The notes: generated by a model from the sequence alone, not told the origin. DNA of 64,000 nucleotides from Podocnemis expansa (GCA_007922195.1 ML682233.1:417582-481581), one strand, 5' to 3'; shown: positions 11,201 through 24,317, counted from the first letter of the stretch. Program-made: numbers and translations.

Positions 11201-14200
11201 TAGTTATATTAATTACATTTTTCTTATAAAATAAATGTACTAGGAGTTCCTTCTGCAAACAGGTGGCATACTGATGTCTCAGGCACACTTGTTCAATGGA
11301 CTTAAGGTATTTTTTTTTTCTAAAGTTAGTTTTCAGTAGTGATGGTCTATTGTAAGTCTAAATCATTTTACATGCTGAAAATGAACCATGATCCATAATA
11401 AGTACTTGTAACATTCTGTATCTTAATAGAGGTTTTTTTAATAACCCTTTGACAGTAGTCAGTGGTTTTGGATGTAACACTTGTGTCAATTTTCAGTCAT
11501 TTCTGATGATTCTCATTTAATTCTCAAAATAGAAATACAAGAGAAATAATTTTGCTTTGTATTACAATATCTGGAAATGCCAGGTGATTTTTAAAAAAGA
11601 AAATTAATTTACAATTGCTTTTCAAGTTTAAATTGCTAGTTTGTCATCACTTATCTGTAGTTCATTGTAGACTTGCTCTTGATCAATTTATGTTGCCAGT
11701 TTTAAAAAATATTTACCCAGAAAACAATATCAAAAAAGAAAAGTATTTAAAAAATCATGCACTAAGGTCAGACGACTACTTGCTGGTGCTACTCTAATTC
11801 TGCCTCTTTGTGCATCCAGTTTGTGCAATGAATGAAGCCTGTTATGGTGTAATGAAAGACTGTATCATAATGCATACAGACAAGGAGGATAGAATTAATA
11901 CTGCATGGGTAAACTGTAGAATCTGACATTTACTTACTTTGAGTGCTTGTCTTTGCACCTAACTGATGATGTTGTTTTTCCCTGTGGGCTCTCACAGTGC
12001 TACCCCTCCCTCGGCTCTGACCACGCTGCTTTTTCGTGTGGTTCTCGCAATGCTGCTCCTCCGCTGCTCGCTCTTCCCATGCTGCTGCTGCCTGTCTGCT
12101 ATCCCCACCCATTGCTGATTTCTCACCTCTATCTCCCACCACGCCGCTATTCCCTGCTGTCCTTTTGTGGGAGCCGTAATTTTCTTTAAAGAGCCGCATG
12201 CAGCTCACGAGCCACAGTTTGGCCGCATCTGCTATATAGCTCATGGCTGCTGTTTCATATGGCTGTTACCGCTTAGCCAAAGAACAAGGCCTAAGATTGA
12301 GGGGAGGGGAACACTCCCAAGGCCTCAGACCCTACAACCCCACCAAAGTCCTTTGTAGAAGGAACCGGAAGGTGCTCACAAAGTCACCTGACTTGTCTTG
12401 CCTGAATGTTGAAAACTGACACTTCTGGGAGCCAACAGCCACCTCTACCCCAGAGGATGGGACAGACCCTTCCCAGCTGTCTATGATGGGTGTCTGATGT
12501 CCCGAAAAGAAGTCTTTGAGGTAGACATTCTCTTAGAAGCCCCATAACCAGCTGCCCTAAATTTGCACATCTTCCCTGTGCCTGGCTGAGCATTGAGGCA
12601 TAGCTAGTTTCAAGGCACTCTGCCTGTGCATGTGATTTTCACCACAGAGTGAAAACCAGCTCACAGTATCACGAACCAACTAGTTATCGTTTGGACAGCT
12701 CCTGGAATGAAATCGAGAGCTGTAATGATCATGTGATGTCTCAGAGCCCAGACAGGGACCTCTCAGTAACAGCCTTAGATGGATGCTCCTGGGACTCTGC
12801 AATGACAGCCTCTCCTACAGGATGAGTGTGAGACTTGGCCTGTCACCCCTTAGGAGCTGCTAAAGAAATACTAAGTCACCTGGCATACTGCTCCATAGAC
12901 TCGTGGTTCAGTGCCTTTTGTGACAGTCAGAAACCAAATGTCTTCTTGCTAACCTTGCAGAGCTGGGCTCAGGGCTACCCCATAATATAAGCTTGTTGAG
13001 GCTCAGGGCCACTGTTTTCTCTAGAGCATCACAAAGGAAAGCCTTTCAACAATTCAAACTTACAAAAAAGCTGATTAGGTCTATAGCTCATGAATCATGT
13101 GACTAAGTGACCCCAAAATTGGACCCCAAACTGTGCCTTGGGCCCTGATGTAATGCAATGTTTTTGGAGCAAATCTGAATATGCATGTGCATTTGTCTCT
13201 GGAAAAATCAGCTTTAAAGTGAAACTGCAATGTACTCTTAGCTCCTGCCAGGGCTGTCCCAAAGTCCCACCAAATATCTTCACTGAACCTTAAACAGTAT
13301 ATTAGTCTCTGTCTCCTGTCTCTCTATTTCTACCCTACACCCTTGTTCCCCAGTAACCTCCAGGTAACCCATCTTCTTCTCTCTTTCCTGCCTCTTCCAG
13401 ACCCCTTTGTTACACAGGTCTCCTTGGGCTGTGAGCTCCATCTCAATGGCACCTCACGGCTATTCTGTGATGCCGCAATGAACGGTGAGGACCTCATCAG
13501 TCTCAATGTGGACACCAGCAATTGGATACCTCAGCAGGGGAACAAGCTTGCACTCCTCGCCCTGGATATTATTAACAGCGACAAAAGCGCGACCAGAACA
13601 GGTCTGTTTCTCCTGAGAACATATTGTGTCAATGGGATTAAGAGCTTTGTCGAGGATGGAAAAGAGTCCCTGGAGAGGCAAGGTGAGGCCAGAAATCATT
13701 CTCTGTTCACTGACATGCAGCCACTTCTGGGATGGAATATGGGGGCTGAGACACCTGGCCTGGTGTACAAATGCAGCTAAATCTGAGTTGGAGCACAAGT
13801 GCTATTTCGTAGCTGCACAACACAGCAGTTTAGGAGAGGAAGTGAAGGGGATTCTGTCACCAGTGGTAACTGCAGGGAGGTAGAAATGGGATCTGTCCAG
13901 GATGGTGGGGCCAATGTCTGATCCCAGAGGATGTGGCTGGGCTTGGCTTGTGAGTCCCTGAGTCTGAAGTTGATTTGTCACCTTTTCTCATCCCCATCTC
14001 ACTCGCACCCTGGTTTCAGAGCGCCCGGTTGCCACGGTGTTTGCCCAAGTGCCTCACCAAACTGGAACGCCTGCACGGTTACTGCTGGTTTGCCGGGTCA
14101 CCGGTTTCTACCCCCGGCCCATCCGCGTTGCCTGGCTCCAAGACGGGAAGGAGGTGCTGCCCGGCTGGCATCTGAACTCCATTGGGATCCTGCCCAATGG

Positions 14201-15120
14201 TGACCTGACCTACCAGCTGCGCAGCTCCCTGGCTGTGGAGCCAGATGATGGGCACAGCTACGCCTGCCAGGTGGAGCACAGCAGCCTGGGGAGCCACAGC
14301 TTGCTGATCCTGTGGGGTAGGTGCACAACTCAGGGGTTTAGATACAGTTATGTTCTCTGGGGGTTTTACATGCACATCTTGAGTTGGGCAAGGTCCAGAG
14401 AGTGGGAGTGGGGTGCATGGAGGCAGAAGGGGTGTGTGTGTGTGTTTAGAGTGACCAGACGGAGAAGGATGGAGAAGTTGAGGGGAATGGGACAGGACTG
14501 AAACAGCAGGAGCTAAGTGGGGGCTGCAGACAGCATGAACAGAATGAGTGGAGTGGGCTTGGGGGAGACATTGGGGCTGCAGGGCTAGTGAGGGGCTGGA
14601 GAGCAAGTCTGCAAGCTGGAGGGGTTTGGGCTTTGGGTAGGTGGATCTGGCATGGAGGGGATTTGGGGGAGTACGCAGTGTGGGGGGGGGAGCAGGGAAG
14701 GATGAGAGAACAAGGGCAAGGGCAGAGGATGTCTGAGTGCAGTAGGGTTGGGTCAGGAGATCAGGGTGGGGGGACAATGAGGGTGGGAACAGGGGTGAAG
14801 CAGGGGAAGGCTGAGGGAAGAGGGTCTGTATGGGGGAAGCAGAGAGAATGGGGTACACAGTCCTATGACTGTTCCCAGTGCAGCATCCTCTTTGCTTTAC
14901 AGGGAACAGCAGGAACTGGGTCCCCGGCCTGGTCACGGGCATCATTTTGGTGGGGCTGGCCACAGCCGTCGTAGCTGCTGTGCTCTGGTGGAGGAGACGC
15001 AGGTGAGTCCTCCCACTTTGGGGTGGTTGTAGGGTTCATTATGTCCTGTAACTCAGCCCCTCTGCTTTTCCTCCTTTCAGGATTGACCGGGATGTTGGAC
15101 GAGTGGAGTACAGAGCCTGA
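8201..15120 (+). CDS. CD1: CD1-like antigen-presenting glycoprotein, copy 2 (complete)
   Basis: Exons 8201-8252, 8477-8755, 13401-13682, 14020-14316, 14903-15002, 15081-15120; predicted 349 aa. The start is the ATG in a strong context (gccATGg) and encodes a signal peptide MVLLPLLFFLWTWGALAG. Alpha1 has TIFHNASST (N-glycosylation sequon at the position also glycosylated in mammalian CD1), GIALLGDLETHSLD and PWAQKGLTPKQWEELE. Alpha2 has GCELHLNGTS and paired Cys. Alpha3 is an Ig C1 domain ending YACQVEHSSLGSHS; its LNSIG lacks the NST sequon found in copies 1, 4 and 5. TM GLVTGIILVGLATAVVAAVL is followed by WWRRRR. Tail RIDRDVGRVEYRA has no YxxPhi motif, because the first-position Tyr of copy 5 is Asp here. 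Intron 2 (alpha1-alpha2) is 4.6 kb because of a 2.35-kb hAT insertion. All splice sites are GT-AG and no disabling change was seen. Confidence 0.92.
9883..12231. mobile_element. non-autonomous hAT-type element, 2.35 kb, in copy 2 intron
   Basis: Left end caggggtggccaaactta; right end acagtttggccgcatctg; flanked by perfect 8-bp duplications ctatatag at 9875-9882 and 12232-12239. The paralogous introns of copy 3 (22110-22117) and copy 5 (59938-59945) have a single ctatatag with the same flanks, i.e. the empty site. The interior is A/T-rich with no transposase recognised. Confidence 0.93.
14400..14890. other. purine-rich intron between alpha3 and TM exons of copy 2
   Basis: Long G/A-rich stretches with a short (gt)n run near 14432. 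The same intron in copies 1, 3, 4 and 5 has the same composition. This creates very long antisense open frames that have no domain content. Confidence 0.6.
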
Positions 15121-16085
15121 GGGGCAGCACCAGGCCAGGTGCAAGGTTCATCTCCTCTCTTCTTGGGAACATGGAGTTTGGGGCTGGATCTGTCCCTGGC
15201 TATAGAGCTGAGGGTGCCAAGCGATGGTCTGGCTTTTTCAGAACACCACAAGATCAGGGGCTTCTTCTCCCTCTGAGATGTTTGGGGCATGCTGGACATT
15301 TGGGGGCCTTGTTGGCAGCGACATTGCTAGATAGCAAAAGTACCGGGGCTCTGCACCCCAGCTCACCCCCTGCTCGTCCTGCCTCCCGCTAGTCCCCACC
15401 CCCAGCCCCAGACACAACCTGCAGGGCCTGTGTGCATTAGGCGCCCCTACACATGTCTAAAGGTATCACTCTGCACTGGAAGTGTTCACGTATCTTAAAC
15501 GATTCACTGTGTGTGACATTCCTCCACTCCCCCACCACCTCCTGACTGTTCTGAATCTTATTTGTTATGAATAGCACTGAACAATTTCATTCTGAGAGGC
15601 TCGTAAGATGTAGCTGGTTTGAGATGGTACGTTCTAACTCTTAAGAAATGGATCAGTCTCTAAGTAAACTGAGACACCACAAAATTTCCTCTTGTGTTTC
15701 ATCATGATCTACGAAGGGAATTCCTTCTTTACCCAGAAATGTTGTAACTCGAAGAATCCAGCTGAGATACTCTTGTGTTTCTCTGCTCTTTCTCATTTCC
15801 TGCATTTAACAACGTCCCTGAGAACCTTGTTGCAGGAATGCTGCTCGGGTTTGTGGCGCCCCCCCCCCCCCACAGCAGAGCGATGCCGGCACAGATGAGT
15901 GACATCATCAGGGGAGCGCAATGGCGCTTTCTTCTTTTGGCGCCCCTCAAACGTTGGCGCCCCCCTGCAACACTTACCTGGCTTACTGGGTTGCGTTGGC
16001 CCTGCCTTGCTATCTCTGAAAGCTGCCGATGCCAACATGCTTGCTGTGTGCAGTGCAACTTTTCACGCTCTCTAAAAGAATCTAA
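15121..16085. other. 3' flank of CD1 copy 2
   Basis: Homologous to the flanks after copies 1, 3 and 4, including the gaacaatttcattctgagag block. A canonical AATAAA was not seen close to the stop. A C-rich run lies near 15860. No gene recognised. Confidence 0.5.
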
Positions 16086-16088
16086 GAT

Positions 16089-16496
16089 CCAAAGGGGCAG
16101 CCATGTTAGTCTAGTTCAGTAAAACAAACAAGGACTCCTGTGGCATTAAAAGCCTAACAAAAATATATATTGCACGAGCCTTCATAGGAGAAAATTCCAC
16201 TTTGTCAGAGTCTTTGAAGATGGGGGAACTTACAGAATGAGAAGAAATAAATGTGGGGGAGTGTAAGTCATGGGAACAGGTCACACTGCAACAGCAAATG
16301 AACACAGCTGTAAAGATTCAAATTCTGGGGAACAGCAAATAGAGGGAGATGAGGTGATTTGACCCCCTCTCCATCTGTATGCTTTTCTCTAGTGTTTGAA
16401 TCTTTATAAATGTTTTGATCTGCTGTTAGTGTGAGCTGTTTCCATGACTTACACTCCCCTGCATTTGTTTCCTGACATTCTGTAAGGGCATGTCCA
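16089..16496. mobile_element. Penelope-like 3'-end inverted dimer, right arm truncated (copy 2 flank)
   Basis: Left arm starts ccaaaggggcagccatgtta; about 16224-16290 (acttacagaatg ... gtgtaagtcatggga) is repeated in reverse complement at about 16435-16496 (ccatgacttacactcccctg ... ttctgtaag). The right arm ends where a tgtccacacgcagc element begins. Equivalent structures: 27973-28456 (complete) and 43082-43478. Confidence 0.7.
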
Positions 16497-16691
16497 CACG
16501 CAGCTTTTAAATCAAAATACAACTCGTTATTTTGATTTAAAAATGTGTATGTCCAGATGATGTTTCCTTATCTGCTTCAAAATATTAGGAAGTGGTGTCT
16601 GAAGCTATTAAAAACTGAGTGGCCCCAGAAGCAAAAATACAGTAAATTGCAGAATAAACCCCTAGGGTTTGAACTGAGTAAACAGAGATTG

Positions 16692-16965
16692 GTAGAGCCC
16701 TGCATGGATACAAATACGTGGATCCATATCCGGTCTGCATCTGCAAGAGATGGCCTGCGGATATCTGTGTTGTGTCCATGGATGCGGATATAATGTGGAT
16801 ATCCACATATTTGCAGGGCTTTAGCTCTGCGCAGGTAAAAATATGTGGATCTGTATCTGATATGCATCCACAAGAAATGGTCCGTGTATATCCATGTTGT
16901 ATCCGCGGATGTGGATATAATGCGGATATTTGCGGATATCTGCGGATTTGTAGGGCTCTAGAGAT
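16692..16965. mobile_element. Tc1/mariner-like MITE rich in gcggatat repeats
   Basis: Ends gagccctgcatgg and ttgtagggctc are inverted repeats, each next to TA (ggTAgagccc ... ggctcTAgag), consistent with a TA target duplication. The interior repeats tgcggatataatg and ggatatccac many times. Non-coding. Confidence 0.7.
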
Positions 16966-17174
16966 CGGTACTGGAGACAATACCACTGCAAATAGAAAAG
17001 GGCTTAAAATCATCCTACTTAGTATTACAGAGAATTGCAAAGTGCAAAAACCCCTTCCGTTGTGTTGAAAAGGATTCCATTTTACCTTCCATGCAAGCTA
17101 AGTGTTGAGAAGTCCTAAATAAAGAAGCTGCAGGGACCTAGAAAGCATTCCTTTCTCTAACACCAGTATCTTCT

Positions 17175-17420
17175 GACAGTCTATCAATGAAATTAGCATT
17201 ATTTAAGAAAGATCAGTTCATGAAATGCTATGTGATGCCAGTCATCTTGCACTGCAGTTTGATGAAACCACTGATGTAGCAACTTTAGTATAGGTCATGA
17301 TTTTTATCTGGTCTATGCCCAAAATCAAACTGATAGAAAAAAGTTTTTTGCTGCAAAGAGTTACCAGTCTGCTGAGAATGATTTCCATGCCTCGAACGTC
17401 CTGAGCTACAGCAACTGTGT
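17175..17420 (+). pseudogene. relic of a hAT-type transposase (SCAND3/ZBED5-like)
   Basis: One frame reads HLALQFDETTDVATLV, a stop codon (TAG), then VMIFIWSMP. This resembles the FALQLDESTDV...Q..IFVR block that opens the DDE core of hAT-derived transposases. Internal stops and short length show it is a dead fragment. The proline-rich frame that follows (17440-17830) is low complexity, not protein evidence. Confidence 0.55.
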
Positions 17421-18059
17421 TGGGGTACGTAGTGGTGGAGTGGTGGTCCTCCTCCCCAACTCCTTCTACAATCACCCTGTCCTGCCACTGCTGCTGGTTC
17501 CCTCTGCTCTCCCACATGTTCCAGATCCTCCTGCCCCCCCACCACCAGCATCCTCTGGTCCCCAGAGTGGTTCTGACCCTGATGCCCCACCGCCAGCTCC
17601 CTCCGCTCCCCCACATGTTCCAGACCCTCCTGCCTCACCACTGCTGGCATCCTCCAGTTCTCTGCATGTTCTTGTAAACCCCACACCCTGCTGCCGATTT
17701 CCCTGTAGCACAGTCCCCGCATCTGCCTTTGCTGCCCTACCCCTTCTCCCTCCCTGTAACACCCCTCCCAGCAGTTCTTCTGTGGTGCGAGCCCCAGATT
17801 CTGCTTTGCCCAACCCCTTCTTTCCTCCATAAGATCCTCCCCCCCTTACCTGCGAGCCAGAGATAAAGTGATGGTAGGCAACTCCCACCCTGAGTGCATA
17901 CTGAGGGTGAGAGATTTTAAACTCTCCCAACCCGAGCCCACAGGCATGGTCCTGGGAAGAATGTGTCCAGGACCTGCGGCTGCCAGGCCTGCGCAGGAGT
18001 CAATGTTGCCTGGGCAGGTGAGCGGTGGCTGCTGCGCCAGCACCCACCCACACAGCTTA

Positions 18060-20313
18060 CAGGGAGCATTGGGCCCCTCATGCAATTTCAGTGTGGGTCC
18101 TCAGGCAGGTCAGTTAAACCCTCTGTTTCCTTCTTGCCGCAACAAAGGTTAATGGTGCTCGCTTGCTTGGCTGGTGTGGCAACTGTCAACACAAACCTGA
18201 AACCACCTACTGAAATGGGAGGAAACCACAACCGACACAGTCCCAGAGCTAATGAGTGACCTAAGTTGCAAAAATAAACCAGTGTGTGGTGGTCCCTGCT
18301 GTAGTCACAAGAGCACAAGAAGTGAACAAACTGGTGGCCACAGGAGGATCATTTGTGCGTTGTCTCTGAGCTCAGAACAACGCAACCCTTATGCGGCAGA
18401 AGATGTCAAACCACAGGGTCAGCTTGCAGAGCACACGTGGCATAAGAGCTGCCAGCAAAATGATGTGAATCCAAGGCCCTCGTTCTGGTGCTCTCTCAGG
18501 GGCCTGGGTGGCTGTTCCATGCTACCTCCTGCAGCTGTCTTGCTGTATAGGAACTCACTGAGCCTGCTGCATGACAAAGACACAGCAAAGGTATGTGGTA
18601 TCCTCTGGCAGGATATGTGCGATCTGTCTGTGGCTGTGACTGCTCTGGTCCCCTCCCTATTGTCACACAGCATGGGGTGGCACCCTGTAATATTGTGTGC
18701 TATGCCATAGGCAGCAATTGTCTACTCACTCGATCTGTGCTGGAGGAAATGGGGGCTTGTGCGTGGAGCAGGGCCAATGCCCAGCTCTACTCTGATCCCA
18801 GCTATGGGGTTTAGAGAAGAGCCAGATTCCCCAACGGTGAATTTAGGAGAGAGACTCTCTGCAAAAGCAACATCTGCTCCAGGGACAAATGGGGGAAACC
18901 AAGCGGGGGACTACTCCTTCGTGGTGAGGTTCCTCACCCCCAGAGCAGCCTTGCCCCACATCGGGTTCCTCCCGCCAAGCTGCCATTGGCACCTGGAACC
19001 GAACCAGAATTTCACTGTTAGTACAGGACTGGCCTGAGGCAGCCCTGCGTCGAGGCTCAATCCTTCAGTAACAGAACATCTGCAGCTCAGTTCCCCTGAG
19101 CAACCCTAAAATAACAAACCAGCCCATCCATAGTCCCAGAACTCAAGGTGAGATTTGGGCCTCCTCCTCTCATTGGCTCCTCCCCTTTGTGATAGCCCCT
19201 CCCCTCCTGACTCCTCAGGTGCCATTTGGCCCCCTCCGTCTCCTGCTTTCAGGGGCTGTTGGCACATTGTGCCACCCCTTCATCCATTTACTACCCTTTT
19301 TCCTCCCTTCCATGCACCATGGGTGACTCTACGCGGCAACTAGTGAAACGGACTCTTGGAAGCACCTCTCGATTGGCTGTTGCTCTTGAGGGGGCGAGAG
19401 AATGGCAGGACCGTGGGGGTGGGATTGTGAGGAGGTGGGACCACAGAGTGGGAGGGGCTAATGATTGGGAGGGAAGGGAAGACTGTGGGAGGGGCTAATA
19501 GGAGAGAGGGTGTGGCTAGTGAGAAATGGGTGGAGGAAGGGTTAATGGATGGGGGGCAGGTGGGCACATTAGAAAAGAGGGGCAGGAGAGGCTATTGAAG
19601 AGGGGAGGGGCTCATTGGAGGGGGAGGGGCAATAGGGAGGGCAGTTGTGGGTCTCTGCCCCCCACCTTCCCCATCAGCTGGTTGGGGGCAGGACTCTGAC
19701 TGCAGAGTTGGAGGGGCTCCCTCTCCACCTTGCCCAAACCTCTCCTCCATGAAAGTTTGGGGCGCAGTACCGGGGCAGAGGGTGCACTGAGGAGCAGGGG
19801 GCTGGCCATGACCTAGAGTGCTGGGCACTTGCCTAGCTTGCCTATGAATGAATGAATCTGTCCCTGGGTAGCTCTCCCCGCCAGTCAGCGCTGCCCCCAT
19901 TGCCTCGATGTGACGGTAGGGAGCAGGGAGCGGAACAGGGCTCAGTACAGGGCACTGTGCCCAGGAAGACAGATGTGGGCCCGATGACCCCATGGGAGCT
20001 GGGGGGCTGTTCTCGGAGCAACCATATCCCAGGCTGGAGGAGGCAGAAGGGGGCATCTCACACACACTGACCCTGGGATAGGGCCCTGGTCACATTTGGC
20101 TGCCTGGGATGCTCCTCCCACACAGCATCCGCTCTTCACTCTGCCCCCACTGGCTTGGGGCTGGCAGCTGTGAGGATCGTGCGGGGCACAGACAAAGAGG
20201 GAAGTTGGCAGAGCGGCATGTGCCCCCCAGAGGAAATGAGAGCACAGAGGCGACCCGAGGCCGCTCATCTCGCTGCCCTGACCCTGGGGAGCCCAGATCG
20301 CTCCTCGCTTGCC
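18060..20313 (+). promoter_or_regulatory. 5' flank of CD1 copy 3
   Basis: Collinear with the copy 5 flank (55390-57536) and with the split copy 4 flank. Contains the gagaatttaggagaga-type block at about 18840 and G-rich gggaggggctaat repeats at 19440-19620. No exon recognised. Kept as possible regulatory DNA because it precedes every copy. Confidence 0.4.
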
Positions 20314-22265
20314 ATGGTTTCGCTCCCTCTGCTGCTTTTCCTTTTGATGTCATGGGCCCTGGCTGGTAAGTGGGGACCGCCTCTCAGCCCTTTTTTGCTG
20401 TTGTGGGATGGAGGTGGTGGACTCCTAGGGGCAGGGTGGGGCAACACCATGCTGGAGTAGTGACCCTTTCTGGGGTTGGTGGAGGAAAGAGGGGGCCAGC
20501 TTAGAGTTGAACAGTGAGCCTGAGACTCATTAATCTCCCTCCCCATCCGCTTTGTGCTCCACTTGCTTCCTCTCTCCTCTCCACAGCCTCCCCTCCTCTC
20601 CCTGAAGAGTCTCTCACCTTCCGGGTGCTCCAAACCACCGTTTTTCACAACGCCAGCTCCACAGCCTCAGAGGGGATAGCTCTGCTGGGCGACCTGGAGA
20701 CCCACTCTCTGGATTATGGCACTGGCAGGATCCGTTTCCACCAGCCCTGGGCCCAAAAGGGCCTGACCATGAAGCAGTGGCAGGACCTGGAGATGCTGAT
20801 TCGTCATGAAACGGACATATTCATCTATTTCATGAAAGAAGTGGTTAAGAATGAAGATCACTGTAAGTAAGACGTGGTCGGGGGTCGGGGGGAACCCAGC
20901 AGGAAACTGAGAATTGACAGACTCACAACAGAACCTGAGTGTGTACTGACAGGGTGGTTTGGAGCCCAGAAAGCCAGTCCCTGGCCTTTAAGCTGAATAA
21001 AGCAGGTGCCCCCGTAGAGGGGAAAGTCTCTGTTTCCCAGTCTCCACTCCACTGAGCTGGTCCCCCAGCTTTGGGATCTTTCTAAGCCCATGCACCCTTG
21101 AAGAGAAAAGCCCCATGTACATTTCCTGACCAGAGGATTGTCATGGTCTTTAGAACCGTGCATTGTTACCTGCACCCTAGGTCACCGACCTTCACCCTGA
21201 TCCGTAGGACTCAAAGCATAACCCTGACAGACGCCCCACACCTGCTCCCAATCTGTAGGGGTCTAGGGGAAAGACAACTACAATTTTCAATTGCCAGTTT
21301 AGGGCTCTGGGTCACCCATTCCCAGACCATAGGGCTTCGGGTGTAATTGAAGTGCCCACCCTTCCCAATCTGTAGGCTTCTGGGTGTAATTCTCTGTGGG
21401 TTTGCGGGATCTTTTACCAGAAAGGAGCCATACCACACAGTAACGTTTTCATCCTCTGTTTATTATCACTTATCAAACCAGAGCGCACACAGTAAGCATA
21501 CAACGCTCACCATCCCCAAGAAGCCAACAAACTTCAGGCAGCCAATGAGGATTAAATCATTTGGGGACTCCAGTTTCTGCACATCACAATTTATGGGGTC
21601 TTGAAGTTTGGCACCTTGGATCTTCTTGGGCTGTGTCCTCAAGTTAGGTGCCATAAAACTTCCTTTTGGGCTCCAGTTTATATGGTTAAAGCTTGGATCT
21701 TGCTTCCCTTTAGACTAAAGGACTACAGAACAGCAATCTTAGCCGATTACGAAACAGTCCATTATCCAATCATATCCCACCAGCTTAATTGTTTTAAATA
21801 ATACACACTTACTTAAGCAACAGAAAGAAACCATCAAAGAACCAGGCAGAAATCCTTTAGCTAAATAGTGGAGAAGTAAGTATCATAAAGACAAAACAAT
21901 AAGAAGGGTCAATTTTATAACCACAACTGTTGAGAATCTGGGCCTTTCTAGACAGAAAACTGTTAAGCAAAGTTTGCTTTCAGCATCTAAAGATTTGGTT
22001 TTTTATTTGATGATGATATAACAAACTATTAGGATTGCATCACTTTCCTAAAAGCTTGATATTACATTGCTTTGAAGTTGTTTCAGGAACATGAAAATGG
22101 GACCACATGCTATATAGCTCATGGCTGCTGTCTCATATGGCGGTTACCGCTTAGCCAAAGAACAAGGCCTAAGATTAGCAAAAAAACAAACAAAGAAAAA
22201 ATAATAATAAAAAACACCAAGGCCTCAGACCTTACAACCCCACCAACGTCCTTTGTTGAAGGAAC

Positions 22266-22553
22266 GGTGGGTTACTTACCAGTAACTGTCCTTCTTCGAG
22301 ATGGGTTGCTTGGATTCATTCAGTAATAGGTGTGTCCGTGCCGCAGCACACGATTGGTCGGAAACCTTTTGCCCTAGCCTGTCAGGAGAAGGCTAGTGGC
22401 GACTGTTCCCTGGCCACTCTGTGGCTATATATGCTGGGCCCCTCCTCAGTCCCTAAATGTCGCCAACTCTGAGTTGCGGGAACTGGGGGAGGGTTGTGAA
22501 TGAATTCGAGCAGCCCGTCTTGAAGAGGGACAGTTACTGATAAATAACCCACC
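22266..22553. mobile_element. ttacttaccagta element, copy B
   Basis: Starts ggtgggttacttaccagtaa and ends cagttactgataaataaccc acc. Contains cgcagcacacgattgg and a ggctatatatg block. Followed by a partial copy in reverse (22554-22640) and another fragment at about 22980-23115. All lie in the alpha1-alpha2 intron of copy 3. Confidence 0.75.
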
Positions 22554-24122
22554 GTTCTTCTTTGAGTGCTGCTCGGATACATTCATTAATAGGTTACTGC
22601 CAGCCATGCTGATATATGGTGGGCGGAGTTGGTTCTTTCCTGCCTTAAGCACTGCCACTCCCCTTAATGGCCAGCAACCAAGGCAGCGAAAAGGTCTGTA
22701 TAGACTACCGCCATAATGATCTCTGGTCCAGGTAAAGGGCAACCCTAAGGTAGGACGGTCTGGCCAAAAGAAGAGGAAAGAAAGGACTAGGTCTCTTGAG
22801 TGATCCTTGCTCTGCAGACAACAGGCGTTGTGGCGGCCTAAGTCACCTTATCATAAGGAAAAATGAAGCGAACTTACCAGTCCATGATCGGTGAGGTGCC
22901 TTCATGTGTGGCCATGGACAGTTGGTTGTAAGTACCTGTTAAGGCACATGGACTGGGTACATTCTCTGGGGAGGGTCCAGGCGGCGGCCATATATATAGC
23001 CAGGGGGTGGTGGCCGCCAGCCCTCTTCTGACAGGCTAGGGCAAAAGGTTTCCGACTAATCGTGTGCTGCCGCATGGAGACACCTATTACTGAATGAATC
23101 CAAGCAGCATTCGAAGAAGTGGAAGGTGCTCACAAAGTCACCTGGCATGTCTTGCCTGAACATTGAAAACTGACACCTCTGGTAACCAACAGCCAGCTGT
23201 GCCCAGGGGATGGGACAGACCCTTTCTAGCTGTCTGCGCTGGGTGTCTGATGTCCCACAAGGAGGTCCTTGAGATAGACGCTCTTTTAGAAGCCCCTTAA
23301 CCAGCTGCCCTATATTTGCACCACAACATCTTCCCTGTGCCTGGCTGAGTGTTGAGGCAAAGCTAGTTTCAAGGCGCTCTGCCTGTGCATATGATTTTCA
23401 CCACAGAGTGAAAGCCAGCTCACAGTCTCACGAACCAAGTAGTTATGGTTTGGCCAGATCCTGGAATGAGAGCGAGTGCTGTAATGATCACATCTCACAG
23501 CCCAGGCAGGGACCTCTCAGTAACAGGCTTGGATGGATGCTCCTGGGACTCTGCAACGACAGCCTCTGCTGCAGGATGAGTGTGTGACTTGGCCTTTTTG
23601 GAGCTGCTAAAAAAATAATAAGTCACCTGGCGTACAGCTGCGCAGACCCATGGTATCGTGGCTTTTGTGACACTTGGTTACCAAATATTTTCTTACTACC
23701 TTTGTGGAGCTGGGTTCAGAGGTATGCCATAATATAAGCTTATTGAGGCTCAGGGCCACTGTTTTCTCTAGTGAAAAAACAACAAGGAGTTGTGTGGCAC
23801 TTTAAGACTAACAGATTTATTTTTTGCATGAGCTTTCATGGGAGAAGATCCCACTTCCTCAGATGCTTCGAAGATGGGTGAACTTACAGAAAGGAATGAA
23901 ACTAAATGCACGGGGGTGTAAAACATAGGATCAGGTCATAAACTAACAGCAAATCAGAGCAGTTTACAGGCTCAAACCATGGGAAGCCTGAAGTCAAATT
24001 ACCCTTTGTAATGGGAAAAGAACCCATAGTCTCGATTCAGTTCTGCTTTCACAGAATTTAGCTTGCATATTAATTCGAGTTCAGCTGTCTCTCTTTGAAG
24101 TCTTGATGTCCCAGGTACAGCT

Positions 24123-24317
24123 CTAACGACAGTCGACAGTCGTTAACAAATCCATCATCGAGTGATTAGGAAGATGGAAGTGCTCAGCAAATGGTTTCTT
24201 TGTTCTTTGATTTCTGATATCAGCTCTGTGCTCATTCAGTCTCTTACGGAGCGCTCGTCCTGTTTGTCCAATATATAAGGTGTAGGGGCATTTCTTGCCC
24301 ATGATGGCATAGACCAC
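24123..24317 (-). pseudogene. Penelope-like GIY-YIG endonuclease fragment
   Basis: The frame contains CPYTLYIGQTGRALRKRLNEH, then FAEHFHLPNHSM. YTLYIGQT stands in for GIY-...-YIG, the Arg of RKRLNEH fits the catalytic Arg, and the AEHF/NH region matches the end of the domain. It is separated from the RT frame by stops. Confidence 0.85.

Noticed and set aside
14079..14963. 294-codon open frame on the minus strand
   Set aside because: It overlaps the alpha3 and TM exons of CD1 copy 2 antisense and is created by G/A-rich intron sequence. It has no domain, and its shifted equivalents in other copies are not conserved as one frame.
17440..17832. proline-rich frame of 130 codons
   Set aside because: Composition reflects C-rich tandem ccctcctgcccc-type DNA. 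No start context, splice sites or homologous copy.
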